NCBI RefSeq assembly: GCF_027594865.1
Contig: NZ_CP089391.1
Span: forward strand, 2,448,501-2,512,500
Length of the DNA stretch: 64,000 nt
Direction: 5' to 3'
DNA from: Bradyrhizobium xenonodulans
GTDB taxonomy: Bacteria > Pseudomonadota > Alphaproteobacteria > Rhizobiales > Xanthobacteraceae
Shown here: positions 57,636 through 64,000 of the stretch, one piece after another
How the letters are laid out: the number at the start of each line of letters is the position of its first letter
Numbering within the stretch: position 1 is the first letter of the stretch
Position numbers and translations under genes: made by a program
The notes under the pieces: generated by a model
The model's input: the letters and a program-made list of their open reading frames with translations, nothing else
What the model was told of the DNA's origin: nothing
Database searches by the model: none

Positions 57636-59261
57636 ATGACGGCACAGGACAGCAAGCTCGGCGACACCGACGACAAGATATTCGTCGGCAAGGGAGACGC
57701 GCAGGCATGGCTGACGCTGGCGCTCGCCAACCGCCACGGCCTCGTCACCGGCGCGACCGGAACCGGTAAGACGGTATCGCTGCAAGTGATGGCGGAAGGA
57801 TTTGCGCGTGCCGGTGTCCCGGTCTTTGCGGCCGACATCAAGGGCGACCTCTCCGGCATCTCCGAGGTCGGCGAGCCCAAGGACTTCATCGTCAAGCGCG
57901 CCACCGAGATGGGGCTGACATTCCAGCCCGACCAGTTCTCGACGGTATTTTGGGACGTGTTCGGCGAGCAGGGCCATCCGGTGCGGGCGACCGTCACCGA
58001 AATGGGACCGCTCCTGCTCGCGCGCATGCTCGATCTGAACGACGTGCAGGAAGGCGTGCTCAACGTCGCCTTCCGCGTCGCCGACGACGCCGGGCTGACC
58101 CTCATCGACATGAAGGATCTGCGCGCGCTGCTCGATGCCATCGTGCCGGATGCCGGCAAGAAGGGGGCGGATGCCGAGGAAAGTCCGCTCGCCGACATCA
58201 AGAAGGCGGCGCAGGGCTTCGGCAACGTCACCAAGGCGACCGTCGGCACCATTCAGCGCCAGCTTCTGGTGCTAGAGAACCAGGGCGCCAGCAAATTCTT
58301 CGGCGAGCCGGCGCTGACGCTGAAGGACTTCATGAAGACCGACCGCGACGGCCGCGGCATGGTCAACATCCTCGTCGCCGACAAGCTGCTCCAGAGTCCG
58401 CGACTCTACGCGACCTTCCTCTTGTGGATGCTGTCGGAGCTATTCGAGGAATTGCCTGAGGCCGGCGATCTGCCGAAGCCGAAGCTGGTGTTCTTCTTCG
58501 ACGAGGCGCATCTCTTGTTCAACGACGCGCCGAAGGCGCTGATGGACAAGATCGAGCAGGTGGTCCGACTGATCCGCTCCAAGGGCGTCGGCGTCTATTT
58601 CGTGACGCAAAACCCGATCGACGTGCCCGACCGCGTGCTCGGGCAGCTCGGCAACCGGGTGCAGCACGCGCTGCGGGCCTTCACCCCGCGCGACCAGAAG
58701 GCGGTCGCCGCCGCTGCCCAGACCTTCCGGCCGAACCCGAAGCTCGACACCGTCAAGGTGATCATGGAGCTCGGCAAGGGCGAGGCGCTGGTGTCCTTCC
58801 TCGAAGGCAACGGCACGCCGACGATGGTCGAACGTGTCATGATCCGGCCGCCATCGGCCCGCATCGGACCGATCACGCCGGAAGAGCGCAAGGCGATCAT
58901 GGATGCAAGCCCGGTGAAGGGCAAATACGACACCGCCGTGGATGACGAGTCCGCCTATGAGATGATCCAGAAGCGGATTGCCGGCACGGCTGCGACGGCC
59001 GATGCCGGCGCGGCCGGTGGAGGTGGTGGCGGCATCATCGGCCAGATCGGCTCGATCGTCGGCACCATCTTCGGCACCAACGTCAAGCGCGGCCGCCTGT
59101 CGACAGGGCAGGTCATCGCGCGCGACGTGACGCGCTCGGTCACCAACCAGGTGATCGGGGGAATGGCGGCCAATATCGGCAAGTCGGTTGCCGGCCAGCT
59201 CGGCGGCTCGATCGGCCGCACCTTGGTCCGCGGCGCGCTCGGCGGGCTGCTGCGCAGGTAG
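57636..59261 (+). CDS. HerA/YjgR-type ATPase (DUF853)
   Basis: 541 aa P-loop ATPase of the HerA/FtsK superfamily. Walker A G-A-T-G-T-G-K-T at 39-46 and Walker B L-V-F-F-F-D-E-A-H near residue 290. The C-terminus is Gly-rich and hydrophobic (G-G-G-G-G-I-I-G-Q-I-G-S-I-V-G) and ends in short amphipathic pieces. Cellular role of DUF853 is not established; DNA translocation is the family inference. No NurA partner adjacent. Confidence 0.9.
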   Translation: MTAQDSKLGDTDDKIFVGKGDAQAWLTLALANRHGLVTGATGTGKTVSLQVMAEGFARAGVPVFAADIKGDLSGISEVGEPKDFIVKRATEMGLTFQPDQFSTVFWDVFGEQGHPVRATVTEMGPLLLARMLDLNDVQEGVLNVAFRVADDAGLTLIDMKDLRALLDAIVPDAGKKGADAEESPLADIKKAAQGFGNVTKATVGTIQRQLLVLENQGASKFFGEPALTLKDFMKTDRDGRGMVNILVADKLLQSPRLYATFLLWMLSELFEELPEAGDLPKPKLVFFFDEAHLLFNDAPKALMDKIEQVVRLIRSKGVGVYFVTQNPIDVPDRVLGQLGNRVQHALRAFTPRDQKAVAAAAQTFRPNPKLDTVKVIMELGKGEALVSFLEGNGTPTMVERVMIRPPSARIGPITPEERKAIMDASPVKGKYDTAVDDESAYEMIQKRIAGTAATADAGAAGGGGGGIIGQIGSIVGTIFGTNVKRGRLSTGQVIARDVTRSVTNQVIGGMAANIGKSVAGQLGGSIGRTLVRGALGGLLRR

Positions 59262-59338
59262 GCAGCGAGCCCTGTTTTGGGGCAGCCACGTTCTGCGTGC
59301 TTGATCCCCGCCTCCATGTTTCGCCCGGCGACGCGAAG

Positions 59339-59387
59339 CATCGTCCTGAGACGAGGAGCCCGCAAAGCGGGCGTCTCGAAGGATGGC
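59339..59387. repeat. diverged fragment of repeat family A
   Basis: Contains CATCGTCCTGAGACGAGG and TCTCGAAGGATGGC with a GCCCGCAAAGCGGGC hairpin between, resembling the ends of the longer copies. Confidence 0.55.
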
Positions 59388-59489
59388 CGCGGGAAAATTG
59401 CCGATCACTACCATCACAAATTCAGGTGAGGGGGCTCTCCAAGCCCGCGCCGGTCTGCTACGTGCTATTTGTTGCCGACTGGACATAAA

Positions 59490-60818
59490 GTGACCTCGAC
59501 CGACCCTTTGCCCAAACCTGATGCGCCGAGACGCCTGTCGCTGCGCGCGCCGCTGGACCTGCTCTTCCTGCTTTGCTGCTTCATCTTGACCGCCGACGTC
59601 CTCGGTCCCGAGATCTTCGGCAACGGCAAGACCAAGGATTACGCACTGTGGTACTGGGCCGGGCAGCAGGTGCTCCATGGCGGATCGCTCTATCCCAGCG
59701 ACATCCACGCCTATTTCGAGTTCATCTACCCGCCGCTGCCGGCGATCCTGCTCGCGATCCCGAGCTGGTTCGGCAAGCTCGCGCTCTACACCACGCTGTC
59801 GGTGCTGAACGTCGTGGCGTGGTGGTACACGGGGACGTTCTCCAATGCCATGACCGGATCGGGCCGCAGGCCCGGCCCCTGGCTCGAAGCGCTGCCGGCT
59901 CTCGTCACCGTGACCTTCGTGTTCGATCAGTTCGATCTCGGCCAGCCGAACCTCGTCCTGCTCGCGCTGATGCTCTGGGGCTTCTGGTTATTGCAGAACC
60001 AGCGGTCCTGGCTCGCGGGCTTCCTGTTCGCGCTCGCCACCGCCATCAAGGTGTTTCCGATCGCGGTGCTGCCCTATCTGATCTGGCGGCGGAAATGGTC
60101 GGCCGTCATGGCGACGGTCGCGTTCACCGGTATCCTTCTCTATGTCGTGCCGGCGCCGATCCGCGGCTTCGAGCGCAACGCGGTCGAGCTCAAGACCTGG
60201 TATCAGGGCATGGTCGGATCGAGCTCGGAAAAGGGCTTCGGCCAGCGCGACGAGCAGAACTGGTCGTGGGTCAACCAGTCCGTCATTGCCGTGACGCACC
60301 GCTTGGTCCGGCCGATCAACTACAATCAGGAAGATGCCAACAAGCCGCCGCGCACGATGAATGTCATCGACGTCGACTACACGACGGCGAACTGGATCGT
60401 GCTCGCGGTATCAGGGCTGCTCGGGCTCGGCTTCCTCGCGGTGATGCCGCCGCAAAAGCGGCGAACGGCGCGCTCGGATGCCGAGGAGCTCGGCATCCTG
60501 TTCTGCCTGATGACGGTGGCGTCGCCTTTGGCGAGGCAATATTACTTCATGTGGCTGTTCTTCCCGATGACGGTGCTGATGCATCGCGCCGCCTTCGACG
60601 CGCGGTCGAATGTGCGGCTGGGAACCTGGCTTGCGCTGGGTGCGGCCGGCATCCTCATGCTGCTGTCACTGCCGTGGTTTCCCAATGTCATCCAGGCTTG
60701 GGGCAATAACCTCATCGCCACGGCGGTGCTTGCAGGTCGCCTCGCATGGCACATCCGCCATCCGCTGGTTGCGGCTGGCTCCGGCGCGGCAGCAGGGTTA
60801 AAACCCGAGGCATCTTGA
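59490..60818 (+). CDS. membrane glycosyltransferase, GT87/DUF2029 type
   Basis: About 442 aa with roughly ten hydrophobic segments and few polar loops. An N-terminal loop reads G-N-G-K-T-K-D-Y-A-L-W-Y-W-A-G-Q-Q-V-L, and F-I-Y-P-P-L-P-A-I-L-L follows, both typical of GT87 polyprenyl-phosphate-mannose-dependent enzymes. The starts are non-ATG: GTG at 59490 or TTG at 59469. Donor and acceptor unknown. The dipeptidase gene follows by 24 bp. Confidence 0.8.
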   Translation: MTSTDPLPKPDAPRRLSLRAPLDLLFLLCCFILTADVLGPEIFGNGKTKDYALWYWAGQQVLHGGSLYPSDIHAYFEFIYPPLPAILLAIPSWFGKLALYTTLSVLNVVAWWYTGTFSNAMTGSGRRPGPWLEALPALVTVTFVFDQFDLGQPNLVLLALMLWGFWLLQNQRSWLAGFLFALATAIKVFPIAVLPYLIWRRKWSAVMATVAFTGILLYVVPAPIRGFERNAVELKTWYQGMVGSSSEKGFGQRDEQNWSWVNQSVIAVTHRLVRPINYNQEDANKPPRTMNVIDVDYTTANWIVLAVSGLLGLGFLAVMPPQKRRTARSDAEELGILFCLMTVASPLARQYYFMWLFFPMTVLMHRAAFDARSNVRLGTWLALGAAGILMLLSLPWFPNVIQAWGNNLIATAVLAGRLAWHIRHPLVAAGSGAAAGLKPEAS

Positions 60819-60842
60819 GGCCCAACAATCAGGAATACCATC

Positions 60843-62237
60843 ATGGCCAATGCGCAGCTTCAATCCGTGCTCGACCACATCGACAAGGACTTCGACAACA
60901 GCCTGGAGCGTCTGTTCTCGCTGTTGCGGATCAAGTCGATCTCCGCGGATCCGGCCTTCGCTGCCGATTGCAAGGCGGCGGCTGAGCATCTGGCCAAGGA
61001 CATCGCAAGCCTCGGCGTCGCGACCGAGGTGCGCCCCACCGCCGGCCATCCCGCCATCGTCGGCAAGACCAAGGTGGGCGGACGGCCGCATGTGATCTTT
61101 TACGGCCATTACGACGTGCAACCGGTCGATCCGCTCGATCTCTGGCATCGTCCGCCGTTCGAGCCCGTGGTGACCGACCATGCCGACGGCCGCAAGATCA
61201 TCGTGGCGCGCGGCGCCGAGGACGACAAGGGCCAGGTCATGACCTTCGTCGAGGCCTGCCGCGCCTGGAAAAAGGTGACGGGCTCGCTGCCGATCGACGT
61301 CACCTTCCTGATCGAAGGCGAAGAGGAGGTCGGCTCGAAGAACTTCGTGCCCTTCATCGAAGCCAACAAGGACGAGTTCAAAGCGGACTACGTGCTGGTC
61401 TGCGACACCGGCATGTGGGACCAGAGCACGCCGGCGATCACGACGTCGCTGCGCGGCCTGCTCTATGAAGAGCTGAAGATCACCGCCGCCAATCGCGATC
61501 TGCACTCCGGCGTGTTCGGCGGCAGCGCGATGAACCCGATCCGGGTGCTGACGAAAATTCTCGGCGGCCTGTTCGACGACGACAATCGCATCACCATTCC
61601 CGGTTTCTATGACGGCGTGAAGGACCTGCCGCCCGACATCCTGGAGCAGTGGAAGAAGCTCAACCTCACGCCGGAGATGTTCTTGAAGCCGATCGGGCTG
61701 TCGATCCCCGCGGGTGAGAAAGGCCGGCTCTTGATCGAGCAGGCCTCCTCGCGCCCAACCTGCGATGTCAACGGTATCTGGGGCGGCTATATCGGCGAAG
61801 GCTCCAAGACAGTGATCCCGTCGCACGCTTCAGCCAAGGTCTCGTTCCGCCTGGTCGAGGGGCAGGATCCCCAGAAGATCCGCAAGGCCTTCCGCGACTA
61901 TGTGACGGCGCGCATTCCCGGCGATTGCAAGGTCGAGTTCGGCGACCATTCCGCCGCGCCCGCGGTCGCGCTCGACTGGAACATGAAGCCGCTTGCGGCG
62001 GCCAGCACGGCGCTGACGGAGGAATGGGGCAAGCAGACCGTGCTGATGGGCTCGGGCGCCTCGATCCCGATCGTCGCCGACTTCAAGCGCACGCTGGGCC
62101 TGGACTCGCTGCTGGTCGGTTTTGGCCTGGATGACGACAACATCCACTCGCCGAACGAGAAGTACGACCTCCGCAGTTTCCAGAAGGGCATTCGCTCCTG
62201 GGCGCGGATCCTCGCGGCATTGGCAGAAGTGAAGTAG
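60843..62237 (+). CDS. M20 family dipeptidase
   Basis: 464 aa dinuclear zinc peptidase. Metal ligands in order: H89 in Y-G-H-Y-D-V-Q-P, D127 in A-R-G-A-E-D-D-K-G-Q, and the catalytic Glu in L-I-E-G-E-E-E-V-G-S near 157-165. The dimerisation lobe sits between, about 190-370. This is the CNDP/DapE-related branch that acts on dipeptides or acyl amino acids. A family B repeat lies 11 bp after its stop. Confidence 0.92.
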   Translation: MANAQLQSVLDHIDKDFDNSLERLFSLLRIKSISADPAFAADCKAAAEHLAKDIASLGVATEVRPTAGHPAIVGKTKVGGRPHVIFYGHYDVQPVDPLDLWHRPPFEPVVTDHADGRKIIVARGAEDDKGQVMTFVEACRAWKKVTGSLPIDVTFLIEGEEEVGSKNFVPFIEANKDEFKADYVLVCDTGMWDQSTPAITTSLRGLLYEELKITAANRDLHSGVFGGSAMNPIRVLTKILGGLFDDDNRITIPGFYDGVKDLPPDILEQWKKLNLTPEMFLKPIGLSIPAGEKGRLLIEQASSRPTCDVNGIWGGYIGEGSKTVIPSHASAKVSFRLVEGQDPQKIRKAFRDYVTARIPGDCKVEFGDHSAAPAVALDWNMKPLAAASTALTEEWGKQTVLMGSGASIPIVADFKRTLGLDSLLVGFGLDDDNIHSPNEKYDLRSFQKGIRSWARILAALAEVK

Positions 62238-62248
62238 GGCGAGGTGCC

Positions 62249-62337
62249 GTAGGGTGGGCAAAGGCGCAAAGCGCCGTGCCCACCCTCTGTATCCGTTCGC
62301 GAGAGAAGACGTGGGCACGCTTCGCTTTGCCCACCCT
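62249..62337. repeat. dispersed inverted repeat, family B (second copy)
   Basis: GTAGGGTGGGCAAAG at 62249-62263 and CTTTGCCCACCCT at 62325-62337 form the arms. The internal sequence also includes a GGCGCAAAGCGCC hairpin. Confidence 0.85.
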
Positions 62338-62378
62338 TGAGAGACCTCTGCTCTGACAACGATCGAATTTGCCGCTCT

Positions 62379-62432
62379 CGTCGCCCTTCGAGGCTCGCCG
62401 AAGAGGCGAGCACCTCAAGGTAACGGTGATGG
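62379..62432. repeat. short copy of repeat family A
   Basis: CCCTTCGAGGCTCGCC and GGCGAGCACCTCAAGG frame a small hairpin; ends in GTAACGGTGATGG, similar to the other family A copies. Confidence 0.7.
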
Positions 62433-62448
62433 AGGCCGCCCAAAATAA

Positions 62449-62476
62449 AAACGCCGCCCGGAATTGGGCGGCGTTT
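62449..62476. terminator. hairpin terminator between dipeptidase and aldolase
   Basis: AAACGCCGCCC (62449-62459), loop GGAATT, GGGCGGCGTTT (62466-62476): an 11-bp perfect stem with A and T ends, suited to both strands between convergent genes. Confidence 0.85.
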
Positions 62477-62533
62477 CATTCCAAAAGGCGTAGAGGTTCG
62501 TTGGGGGCTACCCTACACCAAATCCGGAAAATC

Positions 62534-63313
62534 TCAAGACCGGTAGCCCGGCAGTTCGCGGTCGAGCTTGCGCAGCAGCGGCGGCCAGACGAGGTTGGTG
62601 GCGCGCAGCTCGGCGCGGTCGCGGTTGGCGAGCAACTCGGTGTTCTTGTCGATCGCGACGTCGTCCACCGGATAGACCGGCGTGCCGAGCGCGCGGGTGC
62701 GCACCTGCATCGAGCAGGCGCGCTCGAGGTGGTACATGCGCTCGAAGGCGGAGGCGACCGAGCGGCCGACCGTCAGCGTGCCGTGGTTCCGCAGCAGCAT
62801 GTGGTTGTGGTCGCCGAGGTCCTTCTGCAGCCGCGGCCGCTCGTCGTGATCGAGCGCGATGCCTTCATAGTCGTGATAGGCGAGGTCGTGGGTGACGAGC
62901 TGGGCGGTCTGGTTCAGCGGCAGCAGGCCTTCGGCGCTGCTCGACACCGCGGTGCCGTCGAGGGTGTGGAGATGCAGCACGCAGATCGCGTCCTCGCGCA
63001 CCTCGTGGATCGCCGAATGGATGGTGAAGCCGGCCGGATTGATGCTGTACTCGCTCTCGGAGAGCTGGTTGCCGTGCAGATCGACCTTGACGAGGCTCGA
63101 GGCCGTGATCTCGTCGAACATCAGCCCGTAGGGATTGATGAGGAAGTGATGGTCGGGGCCGGGCACGCGCGCGGAGATGTGGGTGTCGACCAGATCGTCC
63201 CAGCCGTACAGCGCGACGAGGCGATAGCAGGCGGCGAGATTGACACGTTGCTGCCACTCGGCCTCCGTCATATCAGACGGCACTTCCTTCAGGCGGGCTT
63301 CCGCTGGCGACAT
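62534..63313 (-). CDS. class II aldolase/adducin family protein
   Basis: 259 aa. Zinc-binding His set: V-L-H-L-H-T near residue 110 and L-L-R-N-H-G-T-L in the second half, with the acidic partner around S-A-I-H-E-V. The start at 63313 (M-S-P-A-E-A-R) removes a long Pro-rich extension of poor coding character. Fuculose-aldolase-like fold; substrate unknown. The family includes many decarboxylase-like members. Confidence 0.87.
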   Translation of the reverse strand: MSPAEARLKEVPSDMTEAEWQQRVNLAACYRLVALYGWDDLVDTHISARVPGPDHHFLINPYGLMFDEITASSLVKVDLHGNQLSESEYSINPAGFTIHSAIHEVREDAICVLHLHTLDGTAVSSSAEGLLPLNQTAQLVTHDLAYHDYEGIALDHDERPRLQKDLGDHNHMLLRNHGTLTVGRSVASAFERMYHLERACSMQVRTRALGTPVYPVDDVAIDKNTELLANRDRAELRATNLVWPPLLRKLDRELPGYRS

Positions 63314-63509
63314 GGCTGGTCTCTCCGAAACATCGTTGTTGCGCGGAGGGAGCGTAGTCGCGGTCGGGGGCGGCGGCAAGGCGCGGGAAGCGCGCGGCAG
63401 TTCAGCGTAGCCCGCATGGTGTGCAGCGAAATGCGGTATGGAGGTTCCGGATTTCAGAACCATCCGACGCGACGTTTGGTCTACGCCGCCGTCCGATCGG
63501 ATAACGATC

Positions 63510-64000
63510 TTACGGCGCCGGGATCGACAGCAGGCTGGAAATACTGCGGCCGCGGATGTCGTAGACGCGGGCGAACACCACGTCGTCGCGCTTGATCTCG
63601 ACCATCACCGGCGCGGTGAGGCCCTTGCAATAGAACTCGCCGAGCGTCATCGCGAAATCGGCCGCGTTGGAATCCCAGCCGATGGTGAAGTCGGGTCCGA
63701 GCGCGACCTGGGCGGGGCGCTGCGGACCGCACACCGCGACCTTCCATTTGCGGTTGCCCGGCGCCACTTCCTGCCGCTCGACGATCTGCTCGCGCAGCTC
63801 GTCCGAGGCCTGCTTCAGCGCAAGGCCCCAATAGTCCAGCATGAAGCGGTCGTCGGCGCCGCGCACGGTGCCGGCGATGTGGTTGAAGTGGGTGTACTGA
63901 TAGGGATGCAGCCGGATCATCTCGGCGAGCGAGAGCGCGAGGCCAAAGCAGAAGGTCGCGAGCACGACCGGCTGCCAGGTGCGATGACTGGCGCGCAGGC
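63510..64000 (-). CDS. membrane glycosyltransferase, C-terminal fragment (GT39-like)
   Basis: The frame is open to the window edge, so this is the C-terminal part only. The visible ~160 residues start in a membrane segment (V-V-L-A-T-F-C-F-G-L-A-L-S-L) then H-P-Y-Q-Y-T-H-F-N-H-I-A-G-T-V-R-G and a soluble C-terminal domain of about 120 residues. Such an ending is known in GT39-family proteins of related bacteria; the catalytic part is outside the window. Confidence 0.6.
   Translation of the reverse strand, partial: LRASHRTWQPVVLATFCFGLALSLAEMIRLHPYQYTHFNHIAGTVRGADDRFMLDYWGLALKQASDELREQIVERQEVAPGNRKWKVAVCGPQRPAQVALGPDFTIGWDSNAADFAMTLGEFYCKGLTAPVMVEIKRDDVVFARVYDIRGRSISSLLSIPAP

Overview
The window looks like a chromosomal segment of an alphaproteobacterium close to Bradyrhizobium or Rhodopseudomonas. 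This is inferred from high GC, a perfect GAAC-N7-GAAC SOS box, an imuA-imuB-dnaE2 cassette, an ECF/NrsF pair, DUF2336, the TIGR03808/TIGR03809 pair and several dispersed repeat families. No rRNA, tRNA, CRISPR array, phage or intact insertion sequence was found. Genes are dense on both strands and many neighbours overlap by 1-4 nt.

Layout. 1-6.3 kb: a Tat-exported metallophosphoesterase, a less GC-rich patch with a subtilisin-like protease and a separate protease-prodomain-like protein, an alpha/beta hydrolase and a GMC oxidoreductase. 6.4-9.3 kb: an M20 amidohydrolase converging on a Pit-type phosphate transporter. 9.4-17.9 kb: a DNA-damage region in which a radical SAM gene plus udgX-like gene diverge from imuA-imuB-dnaE2 around one SOS box. 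18-30 kb: a CoA-transferase, a heavy-metal-type RND pump (adaptor plus pump), LysE exporter, amidohydrolase, small NTPase, TolC-like channel, enoyl-CoA hydratase and an exported Ala-rich protein.

30.2-35.5 kb: an ECF sigma factor with NrsF-type redox anti-sigma, then a periplasmic molybdenum aldehyde dehydrogenase (PaoABC type). 35.5-37.9 kb: DUF2336 protein and a membrane diguanylate cyclase. 38.3-41.3 kb: an ECF sigma factor, a membrane anti-sigma whose periplasmic end resembles a subtilisin prodomain, and an exported subtilisin, in one tight operon; this is the best candidate in the window for an undescribed regulatory circuit. 41.8-43.9 kb: the TIGR03809/TIGR03808 pair. 44-54.4 kb: pyroglutamyl-peptidase-like gene and meaB, a tripartite tricarboxylate transporter (tctCBA) and methylmalonyl-CoA mutase (mutA, GFA-family gene, mutB). 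54.5-56.2 kb: folP-folB-folK. 56.5-64 kb: two small uncharacterised proteins, a HerA-like ATPase, a GT87-type membrane glycosyltransferase, an M20 dipeptidase, a class II aldolase and the C-terminal part of a membrane glycosyltransferase running off the window.

Three themes recur: regulated extracytoplasmic proteolysis (two subtilisins, each next to a separate prodomain-like partner), two ECF stress circuits, and SOS mutagenesis/repair. All functions are inferred by reading protein motifs; no database search was run.
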